From Rossellomorea orangium (lineage in GTDB: Bacteria > Bacillota > Bacilli > Bacillales > Bacillaceae_B), in assembly GCF_019334305.1 (NCBI RefSeq), contig NZ_JAHWGH010000012.1:62001-126000 (forward strand): a stretch of DNA of 64,000 nt, given 5' to 3'. The notes beneath the pieces were generated by a model that was not told the origin of the DNA, searched no databases, and saw nothing but the letters and a program-made list of their open reading frames with translations. A program made the translations under genes and the position numbers. Every line of letters starts with the position of its first letter. Positions within the stretch are counted from its first letter, which is position 1. Below, piece after piece: positions 52,837-60,665 of this stretch.

Positions 52837-52875
52837 TAACTTCCCTGACGCTAGCTGTCAGGGAAGTTTTATTAT
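52813..52875 (+). repeat. 63-bp direct repeat with terminator, left copy
   Basis: It contains the last codons of the WYL gene and the terminator AACTTCCCTGAC / GTCAGGGAAGTTTT. It matches 55689-55751 at 58 of 63 positions; the last 38 bases are identical. Confidence 0.9.
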
Positions 52876-52997
52876 TTTACCTTCAGGGATTGTAGTTAAT
52901 GCAGATTTTTCATCGTTAATCGACAAAGGTAAAGAATGACAAGTCTTATATTCTAAAAATCTTCTTTAATATAAAAATTTCCTTAATTATGAAAAAA

Positions 52998-53024
52998 TGA
53001 AACTATCTGTCTGACTTAATCGTC
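52998..53024 (+). promoter_or_regulatory. ECF sigma promoter (autoregulatory)
   Basis: TGAAAC (52998-53003), 17-bp spacer, CGTC (53021-53024). This is the consensus of SigM/SigW-type ECF sigma factors and stands 33 bp before the sigma gene, as expected for self-activation. Confidence 0.72.
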
Positions 53025-53056
53025 AAACAGGTAACTTATACAAGAAGGGAATAAAC

Positions 53057-53587
53057 ATGGACAAAAAAAAAAGAGATGACATCCTTGACCAAGCCATGGG
53101 TGACTATGGTGATGAATTGGTAAGGCTTGCCTATACTTATGTAAAGGAAGAGCACATGGCAAAAGACCTTGCGCAAAATGCCTTTGTCAAATGCTACAAC
53201 CAACTAGAGCACTTCCGAAAAGAATCTGAACTTCGGACATGGCTATACAGAATTACTATAAATGAATGTAAAGATTACTTAAAGAGTTGGAAATGTAAGA
53301 AGGTTCAACTGGTGCACTATATACAAGAAAATGCGCAAAAATATCAGAAATCATTGGATCAAAAAGTCGTTCAAAATTCTGTCAATCAAGAAATTAAAGA
53401 GATTGTCTTTTCCTTGCCAACAAAATACAAGGAAATCATCTATCTCTATTATTATCTCTCATTAACCATTGATGAAATATCGGAGGTTACTGGTGTGAAT
53501 GCAAATACGGTAAAAACCAGGCTGAGGAGAGGGAAAAAGGTTTTAAAACCTATGATGGAGGAGGCAGAAATCTATGGATCCCATTAA
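53057..53587 (+). CDS. ECF-family RNA polymerase sigma factor
   Basis: A 176-residue sigma factor. Region 2 contains L-V-R-L-A-Y-T-Y-V-K, A-K-D-L-A-Q-N-A-F-V-K-C-Y-N and E-L-R-T-W-L-Y-R-I-T-I-N-E-C-K-D-Y-L; region 4 contains L-P-T-K-Y-K-E-I-I-Y-L-Y-Y-Y and L-T-I-D-E-I-S-E-V-T-G-V-N-A-N-T-V-K-T-R-L. ATG 53057 follows ACAAGAAGGGAATAAAC. Its end overlaps the next gene by 14 bases, the standard arrangement with an anti-sigma factor. The TGAAAC-N17-CGTC promoter implies SigM/W-like specificity and autoregulation. Confidence 0.92.
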   Translation: MDKKKRDDILDQAMGDYGDELVRLAYTYVKEEHMAKDLAQNAFVKCYNQLEHFRKESELRTWLYRITINECKDYLKSWKCKKVQLVHYIQENAQKYQKSLDQKVVQNSVNQEIKEIVFSLPTKYKEIIYLYYYLSLTIDEISEVTGVNANTVKTRLRRGKKVLKPMMEEAEIYGSH

Positions 53588-54557
53588 CATTAGGAAGGCA
53601 ATTAAGCTAACCCAAGATTCGCTTCAATTTACAAAACAGGATCGCGAAGAAGTGTTTAAGAAGATACATGAAAGAAATCAAATAAAGGCTACCGGAACTG
53701 TAGGGGTAATGAATAAGAAACACTTATTTCCAGCAGTGGCAACTCTTATATTGGTATCGCTATTCCTTCTTGTGTTTATTCCTTCATTGACAGGCGATCA
53801 CAGAGATAATCAGATGTTAAGTCTTTCTAATGCCGATGAAAAAGAGGAGGATCAGGTGACTTCAATATTGGTGATGGTAGCCAATGAAGACAATCGTACG
53901 GACATCAACCTTCTCTTTACTGTTAACAAGAGAGCCCAAAAGGTAAATGTCATTCTGCTTCCTCCCAGCCTTAAGGTTCCCATCTTGAATGCAGATAAAG
54001 AAATCTTGACTGAGGATAAACTGACTCATGCTTTTGCTTATGTTGGTCGTCCAGCTGCAGTAAATAATACCGTGGAAAAGGCATTGGACATGCCAATTGA
54101 TTATTACTTTATGTGGGAAAGGGAAGAAGTTGAAGAATTTCTCAATTCGATGGAAGACATTCAGATAAACGTAAAAGAGAATATAGAAATGGAGTCAGCT
54201 AAAGGAAGCAAATATACTTACTCTAAGGGAATGGAAAATGTCAGCGGTGAAGAAATGGCTAGAATCTTATCAATCGACGGTGAACACCAACTACCACCTT
54301 ATTTTATGAATAGACTTTTTTCACACATGCTGAATTATTTAAATTCAAGTGATTTCAAATCTTTCAGCCAACAAGGAATAAGCAATGTTTCACCTGAAGA
54401 AATGAAGAGAGTATTCAATGAAATGGATTCTTTGGATATTAACAACATTCCTCTGGAAGGATTTTTGCATCCTATTATAACTGATGGATTATTCTATGTT
54501 GAATTGGATGAAACCTTTAAAGCGCGGTTATCAAAACAATTGTTCGAGTTTAAGTAA
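53574..54557 (+). CDS. Putative anti-sigma factor with a degenerate LCP-like ectodomain
   Basis: A 327-residue protein. Residues 1-50 are cytosolic and helical, 52-70 form one membrane helix, and the rest is outside. The ectodomain parallels the LCP protein encoded next: R-T-D at 108-110 matches R80-T-D of the LCP protein; K-V-N-V-I-L-L-P-P-S-L-K-V-P matches the strand carrying R103-D104 but has P-P instead; H-A-F-A-Y-V-G matches N-A-A-Y-A-I-G-G; and S-K-G-M-E-N-V-S-G-E-E-M-A-R-I-L matches H-P-G-M-Q-K-L-D-G-D-Q-L-L-S-Y-V. The Arg-rich catalytic segment (R-x-R-x-D...R-x-R-R) is absent. Inference: it holds the sigma factor and senses an LCP substrate. Confidence 0.7.
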   Translation: MDPINIRKAIKLTQDSLQFTKQDREEVFKKIHERNQIKATGTVGVMNKKHLFPAVATLILVSLFLLVFIPSLTGDHRDNQMLSLSNADEKEEDQVTSILVMVANEDNRTDINLLFTVNKRAQKVNVILLPPSLKVPILNADKEILTEDKLTHAFAYVGRPAAVNNTVEKALDMPIDYYFMWEREEVEEFLNSMEDIQINVKENIEMESAKGSKYTYSKGMENVSGEEMARILSIDGEHQLPPYFMNRLFSHMLNYLNSSDFKSFSQQGISNVSPEEMKRVFNEMDSLDINNIPLEGFLHPIITDGLFYVELDETFKARLSKQLFEFK

Positions 54558-54706
54558 AGTGCAGGATGATGGGTAAATGCACAGAATTTTGAACGTTCTT
54601 GGGATAAAGCGGTGGCACCCTTTTACATGGTGATGCCTTTATGAGCAGGGATTTAAATAGAACTCAGAGAGGTTGAATATATAAGAATGAAATAGTTGAA
54701 AGGAAA

Positions 54707-55627
54707 ATGTATAGAAGGAAAAGAAAAAAGAGAAAAATCATATTATTATTCTTTTTTATATTTTTTCTTGTTTTTTTACTAGGTGCTTCTTATGTATATT
54801 TTCAGTATCAAGCTGGACTTGAAAAGTCAGCCAACGATTCAGTTATTCTTGATCAGAAGGTTGAATTTAATGGAGCAGATCCTAATAAGGGAATAACGAA
54901 TGTTTTGTTACTTGGAACGGATGCAAGGGGAAAGGAAATATCAAGAACTGACACCATAATGGTTGCTCAATATAATTCGGATAACAATGAAGTGAAAATT
55001 TTATCTATTATGAGAGACTCCTATGTTAATATACCTGGTCATGGCTCACAGAAAATCAATGCTGCATATGCAATTGGAGGACCAGAACTATTGAGAAAAA
55101 CATTAAAAGAAAATTTTGATATTGATATTCAATATTACTCCTTAGTAGACTTTAAAGGTTTTTCCAGTATTATCGATGAAGTATTTCCAGATGGTGTCGA
55201 AGTGGACATTGAAAAAGAAATGGTCAAAGGGATTAATCCTCCACTCCATCCTGGAATGCAAAAACTTGATGGAGATCAGTTGCTTAGTTATGTCAGATTC
55301 CGTAAAGATAGTGAAAGTGATTTCGGTAGAGTACGTAGACAGCAAGAAGTTCTTAAGTTACTAACAGATGAGATGACTGATTTAAATGGAGTTATGAAAA
55401 TCCCAAAAACATTAGGAATAATTAAGCCTTTTATTAGAACGAATATTAAGACACCTCAAGTACTATCCATAGCTACTTCAGTATTAGGAGATAATAAAAG
55501 CATTGAATCAATGAGAATACCATTAGATCATACATATACCGACGAGTATTATGATGGTGTCGGATTAGTACTTGACTTAGATGTTAGTGAAAATAAGAAG
55601 GCTATCAAAGATTTTTTATCTGAGTAA
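54707..55627 (+). CDS. LCP (LytR-CpsA-Psr) family cell-wall polymer ligase
   Basis: A 306-residue membrane-anchored enzyme: very basic N-terminus (R-R-K-R-K-K-R-K), membrane helix about 11-31, then the LCP domain. Conserved residues are present: D72 and R74 in L-L-G-T-D-A-R, R80/D82 in R-T-D-T, R103/D104 in S-I-M-R-D-S-Y-V, K-I-N-A-A-Y, and V-R-F-R-K-D-S-E-S-D-F-G-R-V-R-R-Q-Q at about 196-213. LCP enzymes move teichoic acid or other polymers from lipid carriers to peptidoglycan. ATG 54707 follows AAAGGAA. It is 149 bp after the anti-sigma gene and is a natural target of the sigma factor. Confidence 0.9.
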   Translation: MYRRKRKKRKIILLFFFIFFLVFLLGASYVYFQYQAGLEKSANDSVILDQKVEFNGADPNKGITNVLLLGTDARGKEISRTDTIMVAQYNSDNNEVKILSIMRDSYVNIPGHGSQKINAAYAIGGPELLRKTLKENFDIDIQYYSLVDFKGFSSIIDEVFPDGVEVDIEKEMVKGINPPLHPGMQKLDGDQLLSYVRFRKDSESDFGRVRRQQEVLKLLTDEMTDLNGVMKIPKTLGIIKPFIRTNIKTPQVLSIATSVLGDNKSIESMRIPLDHTYTDEYYDGVGLVLDLDVSENKKAIKDFLSE

Positions 55628-55688
55628 TAATGGGGCTGGGATATCTTTAAGGATTTTAGTAGTAAAATAGTAGAGATTTCACTTAACT

Positions 55689-55751
55689 TTAATAAAATTT
55701 CATCAAATAATAAAACTTCCCTGACGCTAGCTGTCAGGGAAGTTTTATTAT
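55689..55751 (+). repeat. 63-bp direct repeat with terminator, right copy
   Basis: It repeats 52813-52875, including a non-coding copy of the last WYL codons (TTTCATCAA) and the same terminator AACTTCCCTGAC / GTCAGGGAAGTTTT. It ends 36 bp before the PfpI start. Confidence 0.9.
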
Positions 55752-55786
55752 AATAGCAATATCAATGGTGATTGGAGTGGTCTTGG

Positions 55787-56419
55787 ATGCAAACACAAAA
55801 AGCTTATTTATATGTATTTGATACAATGTCAGACTGGGAATATGGATATGTAATGGCTGAACTAAACTCAGGAAGATATTTCAAAAAAGATGCAGCGCCT
55901 ATAAAAGTCATGACAGTAGGGGCTACTAAAGAAATGATTACGACGATGGGAGGACTGAGCATAAAACCGGATATGTCCCTTGATGAATGTACTCTTGAGA
56001 GGGAAGATCTTTTTATCTTACCAGGGGGGACTACTTGGAGCGAAGACATTCATCAACCGATCTTGGAAAGAGTTGGCCAAGCTTTAGAGCATGGCACGAT
56101 CGTGGCTGCTATTTGTGGTGCAGTTGAGGCCCTTGCGAATATGGGATACTTAGATACTCGAAAGCATACAAGTAATAACTTTGAATATACGAAAATGGTA
56201 TGTCCTCACTATAAAGGAGAAGCGTTCTATGAGTCGGGACCAGCGATAGCAGATGGTAATTTAATTACGGCATCAGGGATAGCTCCTCTGGAATTTGCAA
56301 GGGAGGTACTGAAAAAAATGGACGTGTTTACACCAGATACATTAGATTCATGGTATCACCTGAATAAGACCCATCAACCCCAATACTTCTTCCAGTTAAT
56401 GAATTCAATAAATAAATGA
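55787..56419 (+). CDS. DJ-1/PfpI family (type 1 glutamine amidotransferase-like) protein
   Basis: A 210-residue protein starting at ATG 55787 after GGAGTGGTCTTGG; the upstream TTG is not needed. The fold is shown by K-A-Y-L-Y-V-F-D-T-M-S-D-W-E-Y-G, L-F-I-L-P-G-G-T-T-W and the nucleophile elbow V-A-A-I-C-G-A-V-E-A. The conserved Glu that pairs with the Cys is likely E18 of W-E-Y. Relatives act as deglycases, chaperones or proteases. It is the usual partner of YafY-type WYL regulators, from which it is now separated by the sigma/LCP module. Confidence 0.85.
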   Translation: MQTQKAYLYVFDTMSDWEYGYVMAELNSGRYFKKDAAPIKVMTVGATKEMITTMGGLSIKPDMSLDECTLEREDLFILPGGTTWSEDIHQPILERVGQALEHGTIVAAICGAVEALANMGYLDTRKHTSNNFEYTKMVCPHYKGEAFYESGPAIADGNLITASGIAPLEFAREVLKKMDVFTPDTLDSWYHLNKTHQPQYFFQLMNSINK

Positions 56420-56431
56420 TGGGACTGAAAT

Positions 56432-56476
56432 GCTCGATTTCTCTATTTTAAATTTGTAGAGAAGTTGGGCTTTTTT
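56432..56476 (+). terminator. Terminator of the PfpI gene
   Basis: GCTCGATTTCTCT (56432-56444) pairs with AGAGAAGTTGGGC (56458-56470) with a few G-T pairs, then six T. The remaining 56477-56744 shows nothing I can support. Confidence 0.75.
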
Positions 56477-56744
56477 ATGTGGAACTTTATATATCCGAAT
56501 TTCCCAATTGGGAAGGTGAATGCAGAAGAGGAGGTAGGTGTGGATAAAGGATTCGGTCACCTTATAGATCGTCACTCTCTTATTTCATAAAAACAGAATA
56601 TAGTTAAGGATCGGTTCTCCAAACTATTGAAGGGATTTTCAGCTCTTTGTTGAACTATGTAAAGAAATGAATTGTAGCGGATATGATGATGAATTTGGCT
56701 ATTTAAGAGAATTGTGACTAAACTTAAATGTGGAGGAGATTGTC

Positions 56745-57221
56745 ATGGATGATGCGTCAAATAACACGAGGATAGATACTGCTTCAAGAATGATTACAGT
56801 ATCACCACAAACCATCTATCGTTCTTTCTTGAATTCGGAGGACCTCGTTTCCTGGCTTCCGCCAAAAGGGATGTCAGGTGAAATTGAAATGTTTGATCCT
56901 CGTGAAGGCGGAAGTTATAAATTAACGCTGATGTATGAAACAGAGCATTCAAATCCTGGTAAAACGACCGAAGAAACGGATGTTGTCCAAGGGACGTTTA
57001 TGGAGTTAGTTCCAGATAAAAGAATTGTGATATCCGTAAAATTCATTTCCAATGACCCTGCGTTCTCGGGGGAGATGATACAGAAATGGCTCCTGGAACC
57101 CAATTCGGGAGGTACAAAAGTGACCATCATTTGTGAAAATGTCCCTGAAGGAATTAAGAAGGAAGATCATGACATCGGTTTAAGATCTACATTAGAAAAT
57201 CTCGCTTTGTATACCGAATGA
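56745..57221 (+). CDS. SRPBCC/AHSA1 domain protein
   Basis: A 158-residue protein starting at ATG 56745 after TGGAGGAGATTGTC. It has the START-like pattern: I-T-V-S-P-Q-T-I-Y-R-S-F-L-N-S-E-D-L-V-S-W-L-P-P near the start, F-D-P-R-E-G-G-S-Y, G-T-F-M-E-L-V-P-D-K-R-I in the middle and G-G-T-K-V-T-I-I-C-E-N-V-P near the end. Members bind hydrophobic ligands or assist Hsp90. Function here is unknown. It is convergent with the DUF6143 gene. Confidence 0.83.
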   Translation: MDDASNNTRIDTASRMITVSPQTIYRSFLNSEDLVSWLPPKGMSGEIEMFDPREGGSYKLTLMYETEHSNPGKTTEETDVVQGTFMELVPDKRIVISVKFISNDPAFSGEMIQKWLLEPNSGGTKVTIICENVPEGIKKEDHDIGLRSTLENLALYTE

Positions 57222-57234
57222 TGTTTCCTTTACA

Positions 57235-57747
57235 TTAAAAGATTTCCTCACTCTCAAACCATTCAAACTCAATCTGAGATGAAGCAGGTGAGCGGCTACA
57301 TAGAAAGAACATGGCGTTCGTTCCTGGTTCTATAATTAGTCGACCGTCAACTCTAAACCCCAGCTCTGTTCTTAGGGGACTTAGCGCTCTTGTACCGACA
57401 ATCTTACCTCCTGAAAATGAGCCTGAAACACTAGGGTTATAGAAAATTTGCCCCACAGGTTTATGCTTGGAGGCCAGTTTTAGAACACTTACGTCTGATG
57501 ATAGAGTTGGGGTTCCGGGAGGGTCAGCATTCACAACAAAGTCTGCCGTCACTAGTTTAGTTGAAAAGTTTGTCAAAGCAAAAAAAGAGACATATAAATT
57601 CACATTAGAATGGAGCGGATTCACAAGCTGTGCCCAAGCATGTTTACTAGCACTTGTACTTAATACCCCGGAAGTACCAGCAAACAGCTTTCCTTTCGTA
57701 CTTTGATAGGCTGGGTTTATTATGTCCACTGTTGGTTTTATTTCCAT
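57235..57747 (-). CDS. DUF6143 family protein
   Basis: A 170-residue beta-rich protein without signal peptide. Segments such as L-F-A-G-T-S-G-V-L-S-T-S, H-A-W-A-Q-L-V-N-P and N-L-Y-V-S-F-F-A-L-T-N-F-S recall DUF6143 proteins of Bacillus; A-M-F-F-L-C-S-R near the end fits a jelly-roll-like strand. Function is unknown; a surface or spore link is only a guess. ATG 57747 follows AGGAGGAAAACTTTCC on the minus strand. Confidence 0.65.
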   Translation of the reverse strand: MEIKPTVDIINPAYQSTKGKLFAGTSGVLSTSASKHAWAQLVNPLHSNVNLYVSFFALTNFSTKLVTADFVVNADPPGTPTLSSDVSVLKLASKHKPVGQIFYNPSVSGSFSGGKIVGTRALSPLRTELGFRVDGRLIIEPGTNAMFFLCSRSPASSQIEFEWFESEEIF

Positions 57748-57878
57748 GGAAAGTTTTCCTCCTGATAAGTCTATTTTTAAAATATATATACTTTAGGATA
57801 GTCATTATGATTTTAGACCAAGTAAAAGTTTAGAATGATTGAAAATAAAACGTGATTTGTCACTCTGCACAGACTTTT

Positions 57879-57922
57879 GAGGGACGGACCTTCTGCTTTA
57901 AAAAAGCAGAGGTCCGTCCCTC
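57879..57922. repeat. Long hairpin element (GAGGGACGGACC family)
   Basis: Twelve-bp outer stem GAGGGACGGACC (57879-57890) with GGTCCGTCCCTC (57911-57922), one bulged T, then eight-bp inner stem TCTGCTTT/AAAGCAGA and a 3-base loop. There is no T-run, so it looks like a REP-type element rather than a terminator. Confidence 0.75.
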
Positions 57923-58040
57923 TCTTTAGGTACAGACGCCTAAAAATGTAAGTGGACAAGAGAGAAATGAGGGGTGTGAAAAGCTTAACAAAGTATATTG
58001 TGTCTTTACGATTTAAAACATACAATTCACACTGTCTTAA

Positions 58041-58234
58041 CATGTGGCCTTTACTATTGATGAAGCAAAACAAAAAGCGACATGGAAGTTCTTGACCTGC
58101 CGTCACCTGAGGTTCAAGCGGAATGGCATGTGAAAACGGTATACTTCTCCATTAACCCGGCAGCCTATGATCAAAATATCGTGAAAGATGAGTGGGGAAA
58201 GTTCAGGCAGCAAAGGAAACGGACCCTTCAATAG
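58041..58234 (+). pseudogene. Decayed gene fragment
   Basis: Two frames meet: V-A-F-T-I-D-E-A-K-Q-K-A-T-W-K-F-L in one and L-D-L-P-S-P-E-V-Q-A-E-W-H-V then V-Y-F-S-I-N-P-A-A-Y-D in the next, ending with TAG at 58232-58234. The joint reading is protein-like, but there is no start and a frameshift lies near 58093. The parent family is not recognised. Confidence 0.5.
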
Positions 58235-58307
58235 AAGTAGCCAACAAAAAGCAAGGGAACTAGTATAACCTGTTTGGAATACGTATACTAATAGTACAAC
58301 GATGGAA

Positions 58308-58338
58308 GCCCTTGAAGGTAATGCTTCAAGGGCGTTTC
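58308..58338 (+). promoter_or_regulatory. Hairpin in the leader of the GDPD gene
   Basis: GCCCTTGAA (58308-58316) pairs with TTCAAGGGC (58325-58333), followed by GTTTCT. It lies 34 bp before the start codon and just after a TATACT box (about 58284), so it may be an attenuator. Confidence 0.5.
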
Positions 58339-58371
58339 TATTCTAACAACGAGAAGAAAAGAGGAAAGAGA

Positions 58372-59091
58372 ATGGAATTATTTGCTCATCGTGGAGTGAG
58401 TGGAGAGGCTCCAGAGAACACGCTCGCTGCATTTAAAGCAGCCGCAGAGTCGGGTGCACATGGTATCGAATTGGATGTCCAACTCACAAAAGACGGTCAG
58501 ATCGTTGTCATTCATGACGAAACCATCGACCGTACCACCAATGGAACAGGCTACGTGAAGGATTTGACATGGGAACAGCTCAGAACCTATGATGCCGGGA
58601 GTTGGTTTCACCCCTCTTTTAAAGGAGAGTCCATCCCTTCACTAGAAGAGGTCCTCGATGTGGTGACCGCTCACCATGACTCGATGATCATCAATATTGA
58701 ATTGAAAAACGATCTAATCGACTATCCGCAGTTGGAAGAAAAGGTCCTGGAGCTGCTCAAAGAAAAAGGGATGAAAGAACAGACGATTATTTCTTCATTC
58801 AATTCTGCGAGTTTGAAAAAGGTTAGAGAGCTTGATCCTGATATTGAGACAGGTTTCCTTTTTGAAGGGATTCCAGCGAATATTCTGGATCGGATTAAGC
58901 CCTTGCAGGTTAATGCACTTCACTGTGATCTGTCATTTGCTCAATCTCCAACTGGGCGAAACGTGATGGACATGGGGATGCCTCTGCGCGTATTTACGAT
59001 TAATACAGTGGAAGAATTCCAGTTAGTGAAAAAAGCGGGTGTTGAGGTTGTGATGTCTGATTATCCGGGGTTATTTTTGGATTATCTATAG
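58372..59091 (+). CDS. Glycerophosphodiester phosphodiesterase
   Basis: A 239-residue GDPD-family enzyme without signal peptide, so cytosolic. It hydrolyses glycerophosphodiesters to glycerol-3-phosphate and an alcohol. Catalytic motifs: A-H-R-G at 4-7, E-N-T, G-I-E-L-D-V-Q-L-T-K-D-G and V-V-I-H-D-E; the C-terminal V-F-T-I-N and V-M-S-D-Y-P close the barrel. ATG 58372 follows GAGGAAAGAGA; longer frames upstream run through the leader hairpin. It is a single gene. Confidence 0.92.
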   Translation: MELFAHRGVSGEAPENTLAAFKAAAESGAHGIELDVQLTKDGQIVVIHDETIDRTTNGTGYVKDLTWEQLRTYDAGSWFHPSFKGESIPSLEEVLDVVTAHHDSMIINIELKNDLIDYPQLEEKVLELLKEKGMKEQTIISSFNSASLKKVRELDPDIETGFLFEGIPANILDRIKPLQVNALHCDLSFAQSPTGRNVMDMGMPLRVFTINTVEEFQLVKKAGVEVVMSDYPGLFLDYL

Positions 59092-59193
59092 AAGCAAAGT
59101 GAGAACTGTCTAAATGGTTTCATTTAAGGTGCTCGTGCAAAAGAATAGTGTCACTCTTATTGACACCCAAACTGACTGGCAGCAATAAAAATT

Positions 59194-59230
59194 AAAGAGA
59201 TTCGTCGATTGACGAGTCTCTTTGTTTTGT
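59194..59230 (+). terminator. Terminator of the GDPD gene
   Basis: AAAGAGA-T-TCGTC (59194-59206) pairs with GACGA-G-TCTCTTT (59211-59223), then TTGTTTTG. Confidence 0.75.
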
Positions 59231-59373
59231 AATACTAATTATTAGCGGCATACCCTTCTTCCATTAAAGCCCCCTATAACGGAACAAGGGGAGCTATCCA
59301 TTAACCTGGAATTACTCCCCTTATTTATGAGAAAACTTATACGTTAATACTTAAAAGACAAAACAAGAAAAGA

Positions 59374-59526
59374 TTAAAATCCTCCAAATCCACTACTTTG
59401 AGATTTCACACGTTCCAATTCCTGCAACTGTTCATCTTTGCTCCCCTGAAGGGTCCTTCTTCCTAAAGCTCCAAATAAACCGATGGCTACAACAACAAAA
59501 AGTCCAATTCCTAAATAAATTCCCAT
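59374..59526 (-). CDS. Small membrane protein (50 aa)
   Basis: On the minus strand ATG 59526, eight bases after GGGAGGATGAACA, opens a 50-codon frame ending at 59374. The product has one N-terminal membrane helix (G-I-Y-L-G-I-G-L-F-V-V-V-A-I-G), an R-R-T-L-Q turn, an amphipathic helix (E-Q-L-Q-E-L-E-R-V) and a Gly/Phe end. It starts 14 bp after the stop of the lipoprotein gene, so the two are likely one operon. No family is known to me. Confidence 0.65.
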   Translation of the reverse strand: MGIYLGIGLFVVVAIGLFGALGRRTLQGSKDEQLQELERVKSQSSGFGGF

Positions 59527-59540
59527 TGTTCATCCTCCCA

Positions 59541-60002
59541 TTATTCAAATGATGTTGCTGTTTCAATTAACTCTTCCTTCGTAATTTCATCACCATTTGC
59601 CATTAAGTGATACGTCAGGTCTCCATCTTTCCAATGAAGACTCAATGAACCATTTTCAGTTTTTCCAAAAGTACCTTCATTATTACCAATCTCCACTTGC
59701 TGCTCATTATCAGTGCCTGAAAAGTGAACTTCGCCACTATTGGTTTTCAAATCCATCAATTGACCATCCACTCCGTCGAATTGGAAAGTCTGCATTACCT
59801 CTCTTTGCTCTCCTGGAGTAGGTGTAAAAGTTGCTTCTTTCACTTCGAAAGGCATTTTCGTAGGCAGTTCTGATTGAAATGCCTCCTCTTTAAGGTCTTC
59901 TTTTAAATTGGAGTTATCAAAGTCTTCGAGACTGCTGGAAGTCCCACTGTTCCCACAAGCTCCTAAGAACAATATGACGAATAACACGAATAATCTTTTC
60001 AT
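59541..60002 (-). CDS. Lipoprotein with DUF4367-like domain
   Basis: A 153-residue lipoprotein: signal peptide ending in L-G-A-C with Cys16, a Ser/Asp-rich linker, then a beta-rich domain beginning L-P-T-K-M-P-F-E-V-K-E-A-T-F-T-P. That order (F-x-V with F-T-P, followed by strands and a closing E-E-L-I-E-T-A-T-S-F) is typical of DUF4367 domains, often found outside the membrane on anti-sigma or sensor proteins. ATG 60002 follows TTAGGAGGGAGTTT. Its role is unknown; it is co-transcribed with a one-helix peptide. Confidence 0.72.
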   Translation of the reverse strand: MKRLFVLFVILFLGACGNSGTSSSLEDFDNSNLKEDLKEEAFQSELPTKMPFEVKEATFTPTPGEQREVMQTFQFDGVDGQLMDLKTNSGEVHFSGTDNEQQVEIGNNEGTFGKTENGSLSLHWKDGDLTYHLMANGDEITKEELIETATSFE

Positions 60003-60075
60003 AAACTCCCTCCTAACTAATTATATATACGATGGAGCAGTAGGAAAAGTTTCAATTTTCAGTAAAATCATCATT

Positions 60076-60147
60076 CAATTAACCTGCCCATTGTTTGAAG
60101 AAGGGCAATAGCTGAGGTCACAGCCTGATTTTTAGTTGTTGCCCCCG
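60076..60147 (-). repeat. 70-bp hairpin repeat, copy C
   Basis: Read on the minus strand: GGGGGCAACAACTAAAAATC ... AGCTATTGCCC then TTCTTC and AATGGGCAGGTTAATTG. Base changes on one arm of the hairpin are matched on the other when compared with copy A. Confidence 0.75.
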
Positions 60148-60525
60148 TTACTTAAAGAAGGCTAAAGGATTTTCATTTGAGACATTCCTCATCAAAATGG
60201 AGGAAATTAGGTAACAGACAAGAGGATAGTAAACTAAAGGTAGGGTATCAGGGAAAATAAATGGCTTAACTCCAATATATTTTATTAAGGGTAAACTAAT
60301 TAAAAAGGCTAATAGCATTAGATGAGTTTTACGAAACACTACTGCGACCAAAGCTATGCAACTTGGTATATAAAGAAAAATAACGTACTTCAATCTTAAT
60401 ATCCATATCCAATCGTCAATAGTATCTCCAGTTGATTTTGGTATATAGTCTTTCCATATATATAGCCCCATTAAAGAACCGACTATCCCTATGATAAATG
60501 CAAACAAATACCTATTCTCTTTCAA
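60148..60525 (-). CDS. Hypothetical integral membrane protein
   Basis: A 125-residue protein with three or four hydrophobic segments (about 6-24, 47-63, 67-85, 95-113). No motif is recognised. ATG 60525 follows a weak GGGGTTGTCTC site. Its stop codon touches copy C of the 70-bp repeat, which may act as its terminator. Confidence 0.6.
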   Translation of the reverse strand: MKENRYLFAFIIGIVGSLMGLYIWKDYIPKSTGDTIDDWIWILRLKYVIFLYIPSCIALVAVVFRKTHLMLLAFLISLPLIKYIGVKPFIFPDTLPLVYYPLVCYLISSILMRNVSNENPLAFFK

Positions 60526-60606
60526 TGAGACAACCCCCTTCTTAGTAAAACTGTATTCACTACTAAGAAGAGAAATAACAATTATTTAAGTATCCCACTT
60601 ATTCAA

Positions 60607-60665
60607 GTATCCTGCCCATTAATGAAAAAGGCGATAGCCTTAATAGGATCATCTGGTCTTTAGTT
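60607..60665 (-). repeat. 70-bp hairpin repeat, copy D (shorter)
   Basis: Minus strand: AACTAAAGACCAG, ATGATCC, AAGGCTATCGCC, TTTTTCATTAATGGGCAGG. It overlaps the stop codon of the Nudix gene. Confidence 0.65.
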
